A DNA stretch of 64,000 nucleotides from Otatea glauca (Eukaryota; Streptophyta; Magnoliopsida; Poales; Poaceae), in contig CM070727.1 of assembly GCA_036346275.1 (NCBI GenBank), forward strand, positions 6,005,760 through 6,069,759. Reading direction: 5' to 3'. The position numbers and the translations under genes were made by a program. Under the pieces are notes generated by a model. It did not search any database. It was not told the origin of the DNA and worked only from the letters and a program-made list of their open reading frames with translations. Shown here piece by piece: positions 24,190 to 35,934 of the stretch. Positions within the stretch are counted from its first letter, which is position 1. Each line of letters begins with the position of its first letter.

Positions 24190-26244
24190 CCCGAGATCAG
24201 AAGCACGCGAAATTTCTCGGCGCCGTGGAGGTGGAAATGGAATGGGAGTGTTCGCCCAGTCGCTTCGCTTCGCTTCTCGGGGCCAACTGGCCAAGCCAAA
24301 TCGTTTTATGGGAGTTCAAGGCGGAGCACGTGGGCGCGGCTGGCTGGCGGGGCAAGGGGACGCGGTGGGCGTGCAGCGTTGTGCCCCGTGGTGTTTGTGC
24401 CACCAATCGGCGGGGCCCAGGGATCGCGCCCCGGCCCTTTGGTGGTCGCCGGCGAGCGCTGAGCAGTGTGGCGCCGGTCGACGTGTCACGGTGAGCCACC
24501 CCACCGAGCCGCGTGTTGCCGACGAGGAAAGTGGAAGGAAACGAGTAACCGCGTATCCGGCACGGCGGCTCACGGTCCATTAAAGCCTATCTCTGGACGG
24601 CCAGCGAATGATCTCAAGTTCTCAACCCGGTGCACGTGGGCACGCGGCTCTGCTATTTATGGGCACGTGGCCTACGGACTGTATCCGATTTGGGCCGGGA
24701 TACGAACTACGGTACGCGCCCCCAGGAAGCTACACGGGGAAGAAGCGCGAGATGGCCAAGCTACGCGCCCCCGGTTAAGGTACAAGAGAAGGCAGCTAAA
24801 GCTGAGCCGTCAATGTCTTGCTCCTCTTTTCTTCCTCCTCTACCCGACTCGGCGGCCTCTGATCCTCCGTCCGTTCCTCTGCAGAGGCTGGGAGGCTCCG
24901 AGGAGCAACGCCTCCCTCCCAGGTGCCTGAAGAATGCCCAGTTCTTGTGGTTTTGGTGGTGTGATTTATTTCAGCTGCCTAGTTCATGTTTGGTTCATGT
25001 ACTTTGGGGTTCTATCCCTCGATTACCACTCTCTCGTCATTTCGTGCCACCTGGGCGTGAAGCTTGATGGGAGCGGTTTTGATTTGCTATGAGTTGGGTC
25101 AATCTGTGCCCCAAGAGAAGTTTCTTGCAGTTCTTGTTAGTTGGCTTAGTTGGTTCCATACAGCTTATGCTCTCCAGTTCATGATAGGGATAGGTAGTTC
25201 TTGATCAAGTTTTCGCTGGTTTGTATAGTCCTACTGCCTACTGCCTTCTTTTTAACCTGCCAAGATGATTTTCTTGGCTAGTCCGTGTGGTGGGTCTTCA
25301 TTCCTGTTGGTGAGTGTAATTAGTAGCATTCACACAAGTGTAATTTCTTTCGAAATTGATCGGTTTGGTACTTTGATTGATTGATAGTACGTAAGGTTGT
25401 TTTTTGCTCCGATGTTTTCATTTGGTTGGTCAGTGTAACAGTACACGAGCAGCATGCCACCATATGTGATATGTGTTTAGGCTCACTATGCTTGCTTTTC
25501 TAGGATGATATAAGAGGAGGTCTTTTATGGTACTCTAAATTTAATATGATTCTTTTCAATACAATGGATCAGATTATTTAGGATTTATTTATACTTCCAC
25601 TTGTAGCAGAGTAGTAAAACTATCCTTAACAAATCATCGGCTAGATCTGATTTCTACTACACACTGTATACTACTGGTATAATGCACCGTAAAATTTCTC
25701 TTCTGTTCTGTAATAGTAAAGGGACCTATTTCTGGCCTACTTAGACGCGGATTTGGCTACCAAAGTGGCACATTTTTTATATATATAGTTTCATTTTGTT
25801 TAAAGTTACCATTATGAGAAAGGAGAGCTAAAGATCAATGTTTTCCTGAGATGGAACGTAGAGAGCATTTCTGTTTGTAAGCAAGAATTTTAGCAGGTAG
25901 GAAACATTAACATACCTTCATTTGAGTCCTATTTTGCAAAGGGGATTCTCAAGAAATTACTTTTGCCTGCCGTTGATTTGAACTTCTGTTGTTGTCATTG
26001 TTGTTGTTGAATAGACTACACGGGTGGTTAGTTTGTTACAGTGTGAAGAATATGCTTCCCTCTCTGATTATTGCTATCAAGCCAAATTTTGTTGTTAGTG
26101 CGTATTTTGGGTAATAATTTATCAGAATCTCAGTGTTCAGGACTCTTTAAGTCTAAGGTCATTGACTCATTGCCTTGATTTTTTGGTGCTGGACTGCACA
26201 ATTAAACAAATGCAGTTACCCTTTATTCTCTGTTTGTTAGCCTT
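24190..26244. promoter_or_regulatory. Divergent promoter and F-box 5' leader
   Basis: The interval lies between two start codons pointing away from each other. 24190-24900 is GC-rich, as expected for grass housekeeping promoters. A leader exon for the F-box gene may end at the CTCCCAG/GTGCCTG site near 24,920, with a 5' UTR intron of about 1.3 kb. That splice is inferred only. A MITE-like block at 25595-25715 resembles the ends of 33270-33831. Confidence 0.45.
25595..25715 (-). repeat. Partial MITE related to 33270-33831
   Basis: In reverse complement the block reads AAATTTTACGGTGCATTATA and then GTAGTAGAAATCAGATCTAG. This parallels the first 75 bp of the 33270-33831 element (AATTTTACAGTGGATAACAT, GTAGTAGAAATAAGATCTAG). 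Confidence 0.5.
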
Positions 26245-27785
26245 ATGACAGACAGAAGTGATGGACCAATTGGTAGGCTCCCTGAACATCTCCTTGTAGA
26301 AATATTTATTCAGTTACCAATCTGCGAGTGGGTTCAAATATCATGTGTCAGCAAGTACTGGGCAAGCATATTTCAAGCAGAATGCTTGTGGCAAACTGCT
26401 ATTGCAAGGAACTGGCCATCAGCTGGTTTCCAGAAACGCTGGCCTGGGCCAATTCCCAGAGGTTCAGCAAGGAGGTGGGTTTTGTAATGCGGTGTTGTTC
26501 TGTCTTCTCCATCACATGATGTTGAGAATTACAAAATATTATCAACTGCTACTCTATCTACAGTATGCTTGATTCCTTGCATCTGTATCCACAGAAGAAA
26601 AAAAAGGCACAAATGTGAAAACAAGATAGAAGCCTCAGTTATCAAAATTGTCTGCTGCATTATCCTTGTATTCTTAGATTATTGCATCTTGTAAACCACA
26701 TTTTGTTAGATCTACTTTAGGAAATTTCACTTTGAATTGAACTTCTTGTGAAGAAGTGCAAAGAGCTGCTTCTGCTATACATACTCACTATATCAGATCT
26801 GTGGAGTTGCAGCTCTCTTTGGATAATGGATATCATCTAGCATTTCAACATCCAATGAAAAATAATTCTTGGACCATTTGTAGGAGATACCAAGCATTGC
26901 TTGTCAGCGAGAACCTAGTCCCATCTGGTGGGGACATTGATGAGCTTGTTGGTCACACTTATCTCTATTTAAAAGAACTGCTTGAGCGCCCTGCCATTCC
27001 TCCTTCCAGCATACTTCATGGCATCATCATTGGTGAGGTTTCCTGTACCAACTTGTCCAATCATGGAGTTTTTTTTTTTGGCTTCAGCGCCAGCATACTT
27101 TTACTGTTGAATGATCATGTTCAAAATCATTTTCCAAAGATAAAACAAAATGGAAGGGTTCTACTAAATCATATTAAGTACGGGATAGTTTTGATAGCAC
27201 ATGTCTGGCACTATAAGTAATGTTGAATATTGTAGAATTGGTATTGAAAAGTAATGATTCAATTGCATGGCATGTTGAGGTGCTGTATTACTGCTATGTG
27301 CTCTTAAGAAAGCATTTCTGTGCTCCATTAAAAGGAAAGATTGGGCAGGTTCTCAAACAAATGAGTTGACAGGATATATGTATTCACCAACTCCTTAGCA
27401 ACTGCAGGTGTTTTAGGATTGTGCCGTTCTCTTCTGGGGAGAATAGAAACATCGCTTAAAATTCTTGACCTTTACTCATCAGATTTGAGGCTCGATGAGG
27501 TATTTTAAAGCTGCCTCCAGTGGAAAGCTTGGAAAATTATGTATTGCTTTTATGTACCATAAGATTCATGCTTCTGTATACTATAAGATTCATGTATTGC
27601 TTCATGGCTGAGGATTGCTGATACTCATGTCTATAATCACACTGAATTAACATCGCTTTCTCATCTTCTGTACAGATCAGTTCATTGCTTGTGGTAGGAC
27701 AGGAGAAAAGGCCCATGAACTTGCTTTGAAGATATGGCTTGCAGTCATTGACAACTTGGAAGAAAATGAGCAAACTTCTTGCTGA
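26245..27785 (+). CDS. F-box protein, 4 exons
   Basis: Exons are 26245-26474, 26884-27032, 27408-27499 and 27681-27785, giving 191 residues in consistent phase. Residues ~9-55 are an F-box: IGRLPEHLLVEIFIQLPICE, then SCVSKYWASIFQAECLW. F-box proteins normally link a substrate to SKP1-cullin-F-box ubiquitin ligases through this domain. The rest (KELLERPAIPPSSILHGIII, then FIACGRTGEKAHELALKIWL) is helical and has no LRR, Kelch or WD repeats, so no substrate can be proposed. The last acceptor (ATCAG/TTC at 27680) was chosen because it is the only one that keeps the frame open. Two exon-like stretches lie downstream (27,950-28,310) and could extend the gene if the stop at 27783 is avoided by another splice. 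Confidence 0.78.
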
Positions 27786-28532
27786 TAAAACACCTCGCAC
27801 AAGAAGGAGAAGTAAGAGCTGTTTCCTATTTTTATTTATATTCTCAAGACAGATAAAAGTATCCTCATTTGAATACAATGGACACATCAATTTCTTTCTA
27901 TCCAAGTGATACACAGTAATGCCAAAAATGCTCAAAGGGTGAAATGATCTGCTGGCTTCAGAATGGCTGCATTTTCCATCAATGCTTACTCTGATGCCTG
28001 GTGATGTTTATGTTTTTGGTACTAACATAATTGTAAATAAGGGGAAATATAGATAACTTTAGATTCACTTTTTTATATGCTGATATACACAGTATAATAC
28101 TTGCTGAAAATTGGTATTTGATCTTTTATTTGCAGTTTTTCCTTCCATTTCCGTATTCCAGATCATATAAAGTACTATGAAGGGTGTTCGACAAGCTCTT
28201 CACCGACTTCCGTGACTGTTTCAGCCGGGTAGATTACCATGATGCGCTAGTGAGTTCCATGTCTAGGTTTCAGCCAGTACCGTCTACATGGCTTGGCCAT
28301 TAGCGCACAGTTGTTGTTATTGTTGCCAACTATACTTCCCAAAGTGCAAAGGTAGATGCCAAAGGGTGGCAATTTTAATGGATGGTTTGTGCATATTTAA
28401 CACCTTGAAAACTTCAAGAACACCAAACTTTTGTTTGATTGGAAAATTTCATGTTCTTGTAAGTTGTTAAAACTGCTTCTGTGCAATTCATCATTCGTTC
28501 AGTTGCTTCAGTTCAGTGTATAGTACACATTT
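27786..28532 (+). other. F-box 3' region with exon-like blocks
   Basis: On plus, 27952-28018 encodes LASEWLHFPSMLTLMPGDVY before a GTACTAAC donor. 28138-28310, after a TTTATTTGCAG acceptor, encodes FFLPFPYSRSYKVL, a TGA, then RVFDKLFTDFRDCFSRVDYH to a TAG. The peptides look like real protein, but the second block has an in-frame TGA. They may be an untranslated or decayed C-terminal part of the F-box gene or a separate gene remnant. Confidence 0.4.
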
Positions 28533-28756
28533 TGTTAGGGTTAGGAAGAGCAGAAAACCGGAACACAAGATTAACGTGGAAAACCTCACGGAGGAGGAAA
28601 AACCACAGGAGGTAAATACACTATTTCGTTCGATGTACATGTACATAGTGGGTAGCATTATATAGCCAATTGAGAGTCCGAGTCTTGATGAGATTAGACT
28701 CCTATTTGGATAAATCCAGATTAATTGAAAAGTTTGGATATTGAGTGATCTCTAAC
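28533..28756 (-). repeat. 3' LTR of the decayed copia element
   Basis: On plus it starts TGTTAGGGTTAGG and ends CTCTAACA, followed by the complement of a polypurine tract. Length is 224 bp. Confidence 0.7.
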
Positions 28757-30485
28757 AAACCTTTCCTTGACTCAAAATCCATAATGAAATTATATCTAGA
28801 AAAACCTCGAAGGGTAATTAAGCACCATGCGTGCTTGAACTTGGTATTTGAAAGTGTCTTTGTAAGCATGTCAACAGGATTGTCATCAGTGTGTATCTTT
28901 CCCACAAAAATTTATCCTTCAGTAATAATATTATGAATAAAGTGGTACTTGATATCAATGTGTCTAGTCTTGGCATGATAAATATCATTCTTGGTCAAAG
29001 AAATAACACTCTGGCTTTCACAATAAACAGTAATTGTATCATGTGAAATACCAAGTTCATAAATCAGACATCGCAACCAAATAGCTTTATTTACACCTTC
29101 AGTAGCAGAAACATACTCTGCTTCAGTAGTAGAAAGAGCTGCAATAGGCTGTAAAGATGTTTTCTAACTGACAGCAAAACCATTAAAGAGAAGACATATC
29201 CAGAAGTTGACTTTCTTTTATCAAGATCACCAGGATAATTAGAATCAACAAACCCAATAGTATTATTTGTCTTCACTTTATTCTTATCAAACATTAAGCC
29301 AAAATTAGAAGTTCCTTTCAAATAACGAAGCATCTACTTGACAGCATTCCTATGCTCTTTGCCACTTCAAATCATAGCATACATGAGATTTCCAACTACA
29401 CTAGAGTAAGGAACACGGGACATATAGTCTTTATCTTCTTCGTTAATATGACACTGACTTGAAGATAATATAAAGTGAGGCAAAAGGTGTAGAAACAAGT
29501 TTGCAATCACTAAGATAAAATCTATCAAGAACCTTCTCAATGTAGTTTTTCTGATATAGAAATAATTTACCATCTTTGCGTTCACACTGAATTTATATAC
29601 CAAGAATTTACTTTGCTAGATCAAGATCTTTCATCTCAAATTCATGACTAAGTTGAGCCTTCAACTGATTAATCAAAGACTTGTCATGAGAAGCAATAAG
29701 CATATCATCAACATAGAGCAGTAAGTAAACAAAATATCCATTTGGAAGATGTTTAAAGTAGACACAGTTATCATAATTGCTACGAAAATATTGTTGTGCA
29801 GTCTTAAAGGAATCAAACCTTTTATGCAACTAACTAGGAGCTTGTTTAAGACCGTATAGAGACTTTTCAAATGACAAACTAAAATGCACTTTTCCAGAAG
29901 TAGCAAAACCTTCGAGTTGTGTCGTAAAAATCTCCTCTTCTAAATCTCCATGTAAGAAATCAATTTTAACATCAAGTTGCTATAATTCCAAATCAAATAA
30001 AACAACAAAAACGAGCATAACTTGAATGGAGTGGCATACAACAGGAGAAAAAACTCCATTGAAGTCAATACCTTCCCTTTGGTCAAACGTTTTACCACTA
30101 AACAGGCTTTCCATCTTGCAAGCTCAACTCTAGAAATATCATACTTCTTCTTATATAGCCATTTGCACTTTAAAGGTCTTTTACCTTTTAAAAGCTCAAC
30201 CAAATCCCATGTATAATTTTTATGAAGGCTCTTAATTTCTTTATTCATATCTATCAACCACTTAGAAGAATTTTCACATAAGATAGTTTCAGAATAAGAA
30301 AAAAGGTTCAAAAGTATCACAAATAATCTTGTGCAACAAGAAGAGCATAACAGGCCATATTATCAGCGTCACGATATCTAATAGGTAATTGAATATTCAT
30401 CCTTGCTCAATCTCGAGTAGGGGTGCAATCGGCTCGGATTTGGTCGGATATCGCTCTTTCCGTATCCTAAATCATATATTTTTTA

Positions 30486-30628
30486 GAGGAGTGCTTCAAT
30501 GCTTTCCCTCCTAATACAAGTTGCACAAATCTTAAAGCAAGCGAAGGGGTAAGTAATCTCCATCTACCCTTCATTCATGCTTTAATATTTGTGCAACTGT
30601 AAAAAAGAAAAGCATTGAAGCACCTCTC
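30486..30628 (+). mobile_element. 143-bp MITE, copy 1, 9-bp duplication
   Basis: Flanked by perfect 9-bp repeats TATTTTTTA (30477-30485 and 30629-30637). The ends are inverted copies of GAGNAGTGCTTCAATGCTTT. The body is a near-identical reverse complement of 40764-40905. A 9-bp duplication points to Mutator-type transposition. It lies inside the hAT-type element. Confidence 0.88.
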
Positions 30629-31209
30629 TATTTTTTATCAGACTCGGAGTCGGATACGGATAGTGCCGGATATAAAATATCGATCACGAATTCGAAGCGA
30701 ATACAGAGCAGAGTCGATACGTACCAGATATTTTTTGTCGTATATCGCGCGAAAATAGATACCACATAAAATACACATATAGCAGTATTTAATCAACCAT
30801 ATGAGTTTGAATGCAACGGAACTATCGCAATTTAATACGTTATTCTATCTCATGACACGATAAATCTAGCCAATAATTAAGAGAGAAAAAATAGGCAAGA
30901 ACACTCCGATTGGGCGATCAATTATTCTCTTTTATGAGCCAAATTACTGTTACGAACACTAAGATCACAACAAAAGGACATAGACGGATCCTCCGAAGTC
31001 CGAAAGATCACAGGAGGGAGGAGGAGCAAAGAATCCACATATCGAATCGGCCGGATCGTTTTGGGGAGTTTCTTCATGCCGGGCTCACCAATGAATCTCC
31101 GCGCGGGGGCTAAAGCTGCCCTCTGATTTGCGCCCGCGGCGGCAGGCATACGCCGTGGCATGGGTGGATTCGGCGTTGGCTCCAGACAAGGCCCGACCGC
31201 ACAGGCGGC

Positions 31210-31686
31210 ATGGAACCCATGTGGCACGAGCGGCTCCTCTTCCGCGTGTGTGAGGACACGCTCGCCGACAATTCTCGCGCCGCCATCACCATCAAGATCT
31301 ACACAGCACCGATCGGGGCCTGGCACGTCGGCGGGGACGCACTGGTCGGCTCCGCGCGCTTTCTCCTCGGCGACCATTGCCTCTTATCTCGCCCCATTGG
31401 GTCCCCTGTCATGTTCATCGCCAGTGTCCACCGCTCCTCCGGTCGCGTCCACGGCCTCCTCAATGTGGCTGCGAGCCTCGTCGCCGCGCCGCCTTCTCTG
31501 GCCGCCTCCCACGCCCTCCGCCTCTCCCCCGCCGTCTTCCTCAGCGGACTCCCCCTGTCGTCTCCCTCAGTGGCCTCTCTACGGCACCCATCTCAGGCCG
31601 CATGCTCCGTGTCCTCAATCGTACGCTCCCGACATTCCCACCACCTCCTAAGGTGCTTACGCCCAAGAAGCAGCAAGTTGCGGTGA
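31210..31686 (+). pseudogene. Captured C2-domain gene fragment
   Basis: The open frame of 158 codons begins MEPMWHERLLFRVCEDTLAD. Over its first 90 residues it resembles the second half of a plant SRC2/BAP-type C2 domain (AAITIKIYTA, VGSARFLLGD, HRSSGRVHGLLNVAASLV). After that the sequence is low-complexity Ser/Pro/Leu, unlike a functional tail. It lies inside the hAT-type element, so it is probably a transduplicated exon fragment. Expression or function cannot be judged. Confidence 0.6.
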
Positions 31687-33269
31687 AGCCGAGTAATAAG
31701 GGGGTGAAGAACTAGCTGATTGCAGAGAACCCTCAGCCGCGATGACCTCCTCCAACCCCGGCAGCGGCAGCCGCGTCACGAGGCTCCCCAAAGCCAGCGA
31801 CGGGAAGTCCAACATGCTCGGCGATAGCACCTCCACCCCGCGCAGAGAGAACGGATTTTTAGGTTTTCGGATATCCGAATTAATATATTCAGAAATATCC
31901 AAAAATTACTTCAGAATATCTCGAGCCGATAGACAATATTCTCCCGAATCCGAATCAAAATATCCAAAACTGAATCCGAATTAGACAACTATCCGACTTA
32001 ATGAACCGAATCCGATCCGAAGGTATCCGGTCGGTTGGCAAATATCCAATCCGATTGCACCCCTAATCTCGAGCAATGCAATAATCATTAGTGCTATGAG
32101 ATGTTGTATCAAAAATTGGTTGTGAAGTTAAATAAGTTGAAGAATCATTATCAGTGGCAGGTAAAACTACCTCAAATTCTGCATTTCTTGTAGTAGCTTC
32201 AGAAATTTTAGATTCAGTTATAGGTGAACAACCAACATTATCACTATCCGATGAGAGTAAAGCATCTTCATAAAAAGTAACATCATGACTAATGATTAAT
32301 TTACGAGAATCAGAATATCATAAATGATATCCTTTAACACCAGAACCATACACAACAAATATGCATTTTCTTGCTATAGGCTCTAATTTTCTATTGCTAA
32401 CATGAGCATATGTAGAACAACCAAAAATTCTCAAATTGGAATAATCAAGTAGTTTACCTGACCAAACCTCTTCTGAAAGTTGAAAATTAATGGCGGAATT
32501 TGAAGAGCGATTAATCAAATAACAAGTTGTAGAAACAGTCTCGGCCCACAACACACGCTTATACCGTAAACATGCATTTGAAAGCATACAACGGGCTCTT
32601 TCTAGAAGAGTGCGATTCATACGCTCTGCCACATCATTCTGCTGAGGCTTTCCTGGAACAGTTAAGTGTCTAGCAATACCATGATTAGCACAAAATTAAT
32701 AAAACTCACCACTACAAAATTCCAATCTATTGTCAGTTCTAAGTTTCTTATTTCATGCTAGTTTGATTTTCTACCAAAACATTTCAATTCTTGAACATTG
32801 AAAAAGCTTCATGCTTATGTTTTAAGAAATAAACCCAAACTTTGCGAGAAAAATCATCAATAAAGGTTATCATGTACTCACACCCTTCAGTAGAAGAAAA
32901 TCTAGAATGACCCTAAAGATCAAAATGAACAAAATCAAGATTTTCTTTAGCCTGATGAGTTGAAACAAAAAAACTGGCCCTCTTTTGTTTGCCAAAAACA
33001 TAAAGCTCACAGAAATCAACTTTGACAATATCACTTAAAAATCTTTTTCTTGCATGAAAGATACATACCTTTCTCACTCATATGATCCAAGCGCATATGC
33101 CAAAGCTTAGTGATATGAGGGCCCAATGCAATAGTAAAAACAATTGCAGAACATGTAACTGTAGATCCTTGCAAATAATAAAGACTATTAATTCTATTGG
33201 CTTTCATCACAATTACAAGGTTGCCTTTTGAAATCTTAAGAACACCATTTTTTCACTGGTATATTTATA

Positions 33270-33831
33270 GAGCAATTTTACAGTGGATAACATGGGTAGT
33301 AAATAGTGGTAGTAGAAATAAGATCTAGCCGTACATTTCTCAGGGGTATTATGGACTTTTGATCCTTTGTTGCGTTACTTGTTATTGTTGCCTTCCTTTT
33401 TCCGCCGCCACCGCCAGTCCGATCTTGTCAACGCCGCAGCCTCCGCCTTCCTGTCGGTGCCCTCCCGGATTGTGACCATGCCATGGCTGGTGCCCTCCTG
33501 GTTCCTATCGACGGTACTGTCGGCGCCCTCCTAGATCTTGATGATGACGCGGCTTTGCCAGCCCAGTTCGTGATAGCGCCGTGGCTTTGCACTAACACAT
33601 CGAACGCTCTGTCATGCACTCCCTAGAAGCAGTTCCAAATTTTACACAAAAGCACCAAAAAAATACACAAGCGTTCAAAATAAAAAAAATGGCTAATTAC
33701 GATACTACCACAATATAATTTCTACTACCAATACTACCGGCAGAAGTATAACTAAATTCTAACTAATCTGATTCATTAAATTAAATAGAATGGACGGCTA
33801 ATATTCAATATTATGTACCGTAAAATTGCTC
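33270..33831. mobile_element. 562-bp element with 8-bp duplication
   Basis: Ends read GAGCAATTTTAC inward on both sides (followed by AGT on the left and GGT on the right) and are flanked by the direct repeat TATTTATA (33262-33269 and 33832-33839). The middle (about 33380-33620) is GC-rich and unlike the AT-rich ends, which suggests captured sequence. No transposase. Confidence 0.65.
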
Positions 33832-33839
33832 TATTTATA

Positions 33840-34343
33840 ACCCAGAGATTGTACGGTGCCTAGCACAAACTGGTGTCTTCATTTTCTATTTACGATGGAA
33901 ATGGTGATTTGGACTTGGTTTCTATACGGTTTTCTGGTGGATGATGAATCAGTATATTGGAAGTAGCTAATTGGAATGAAAGTTCGGAAATCTTTATTGG
34001 GCATTTGAACAGTGACCAATATTTATTTCGAACAGACCACAGGCTATTAACACATAATATCTTCAGAAAAGAAGGTAAAAGCATAAATAAGAACAACCGT
34101 TAAAACTTACCATCACAAACAAAAAGCCTTGTGCACTATTGCTCTTTGTACTTTCCAGCACAATTCACATGCAGTTGGACAAGCTTGAACAACAGATCAT
34201 CTCCAAATCACACACATTGCATGATCAACAGTCCATAACGACCAGCTAATCTTATTCCCACCTTTTTACAAACTATATGTGCTCACAATCATTACTCTTC
34301 AGTGCAGCGTTGCTGACCTGTCTCTGAAAACCAAGCTCCAAAA
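33840..34343 (+). promoter_or_regulatory. Cysteine protease upstream region
   Basis: This is non-coding sequence between the 8-bp-duplication element and the protease start. No specific element is supportable beyond being the likely promoter and leader. Confidence 0.35.
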
Positions 34344-35831
34344 ATGGCCAAACCATCCATCCTTCTGCTGCTGCTCATCTTGATCTGTTCTGTTCTTGCT
34401 CGCGCCGATCCGATGCTGAAGAGGTTCGAGCAATGGATGGGCAAGCATGGCCATGCCTACACTGACGCAAGCGAGAAGCAGAAAAGGTTTGAGATCTACC
34501 AGAGGAACGTTGAGCTCATTGAGAAGTTCAACTCCATGAGCAATGGCTACATGCTAGCTGACAACAAGTTCGCCGACCTGACGAACGAGGAGTTCAGGGC
34601 GAAGATGCTGGGCGTCAGGCCTCAGAGTAGAACAGAGCACACTTCGAACAGATTGAATTATGTTCGTATCTCTTTCAAACTATGTGTTTGATAATTAATT
34701 CTAATGCTTGGGAACAATGGCAATTGTAGTTCTTTATGCTATGCTAATATTTATGTCATTAATATATGTTTTGGCCTTGGATATTTCGTAGGTGACAGTG
34801 CCTGAAGAGGATAACACCACTCTACCAAAAAGCCTCGATTGGAGGAAGAAAGGAGCAGTGGTGCCGGTGAAGAACCAAGGGAATTGTGGTATGTGAGACG
34901 CTGATTACATCAGCGCATGATAACCTACGTAGATTTATATGTCAAATGATGGAATTGAACTTCTTTTGCATGAAATTTTGCGTTTTGCAGGTTCTTGCTG
35001 GGCGTTCTCTGCTGTTGCGGCCATGGAGGGCATCAACCAGATCAAGAACGGGAAGCTGGTGTCCCTGTCGGAGCAGGAGCTCGTCGACTGCGACGCCGAG
35101 GCCGTCGGGTGCGCCGGCGGGTACATGAGCTGGGCGTTCGAGTTCGTCGTGAAGAACCACGGCCTCACATCCGAAGTGAGCTACCCTTACCAAGGTACGC
35201 ACGCATGCGTCCACCCATTGATTGCACTATTAGGACATCAAGAATCATTGTTGTTGAAGTATATGTGTATTATCCACATTTTCTCATCATCATTTTAAAC
35301 ATTTAAGTGAATTAGTTGGTGTATGTAACTCAATATATTATCAAAGCATTGCAGCTCACTTCTATTTCACGTCCTATACCTCTGGTGCATGTATATTTGG
35401 CTTGCGCTTGTGCACGCTTGATCGACGTTGTCGGATTGCATGCAGGCACGAACGGCGCTTGCCAGACGGCGAAGCTGAACGAGAGCACGGTGAGCATCGT
35501 CGGGTACCAGAACGTGACGTCCAACAGCGAGCCGGACCTCCTGAGGGCGGCTGCGGCGCAGCCGGTGTCCGTGGCCGTGGACGCCGGCAGCTTGATGTTC
35601 CAGCTCTACGGCAGCGGGGTCTACACGGGGCCTTGCACCGCCGAGGTGAACCACGGCGTCACGGTGGTGGGCTACGGCGAGACGACTGGCGCGGGGGACA
35701 AGTACTGGATCGTCAAGAACTCGTGGGGACCCGAGTGGGGCGACGCCGGCTACATCCTCATGCAGCGCGACGCTAGCGTGGCGTCCGGCCTGTGCGGCAT
35801 CGCGCTGCTCCCGAGCTACCCGGTCATGTGA
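34344..35831 (+). CDS. Papain-like cysteine protease, 4 exons
   Basis: Exons are 34344-34661, 34792-34888, 34991-35194 and 35446-35831, which give 334 residues in phase. Residues 1-22 are a signal peptide (MAKPSILLLLLILICSVLAR). The I29 propeptide follows with an ERFNIN-type helix (EKQKRFEIYQRNVELIEKFN) and FADLTNEEF. The mature domain begins near LPKSLDWRKKGAVVPVKNQG. It has the oxyanion Gln and catalytic Cys in QGNCGSCWAFSA, the histidine in NHGVTVVGYG, and the asparagine in YWIVKNSWGPEWG. The S2-side motif reads GCAGGYM rather than the common GCNGG. There is no granulin domain. Closest family by memory: SAG39/SAG12-like vacuolar or secreted proteases linked to senescence. Intact frame and sites suggest a functional gene. 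Confidence 0.94.
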
Positions 35832-35934
35832 ACCTTGTGGCCCGCGCTGTGTTAGGTGTTCTGGTTTGTTTACTTAGTGATGTAATTATGTATGTTTGTA
35901 ACCACTGCGGAAGTGTAAGAAAACAAAAAAAATT

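Larger units (their letters stand above)
30418..32065. mobile_element. hAT-type element with 8-bp duplication
   Basis: Both ends read TAGGGGTGCAATCGG inward (15 bp perfect inverted repeat). The flanks are the perfect 8-bp direct repeat ATCTCGAG (30410-30417 and 32066-32073). TAGGG ends plus an 8-bp duplication are diagnostic of the hAT superfamily. Subterminal GGATAT and CGGAT motifs are repeated, as in other hAT elements. There is no transposase, so it is non-autonomous. It carries a GC-rich block (about 31120-31800) with a C2-domain fragment, plus a MITE at 30486-30628. Confidence 0.88.
28533..33261 (-). mobile_element. Decayed Ty1/copia element, nested inserts
   Basis: The 3' LTR is 28533-28756 (224 bp, TG...CA on both strands), next to a purine-rich AAGGAAAGG tract. 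Reading leftward from 33,250, the body shows pieces of integrase C-terminal region (32318-32632, with MAERMNRTLLERARCMLSNA), reverse transcriptase (29608-30320, with LLLYVDDMLIASHD) and RNase H (29091-29333, with LRYLKGTSNFGL and KSTSGYVF). Many stops and frame breaks make it non-functional. The hAT-type element 30418-32065 splits it between integrase and reverse transcriptase. The 5' LTR and gag are not visible; the element is lost in or beyond the 33270-33831 insert. Confidence 0.85.

Noticed and set aside
24190..24294. Upstream ATG for the coiled-coil protein
   Set aside because: It would place 35 charged residues before an otherwise clear signal peptide.
24197..24583. Long open frames on both strands in the GC-rich promoter region
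   Set aside because: They overlap each other, have arginine/alanine/proline-rich composition expected from GC-rich DNA, and cross the signal-peptide exon of a well-supported gene.
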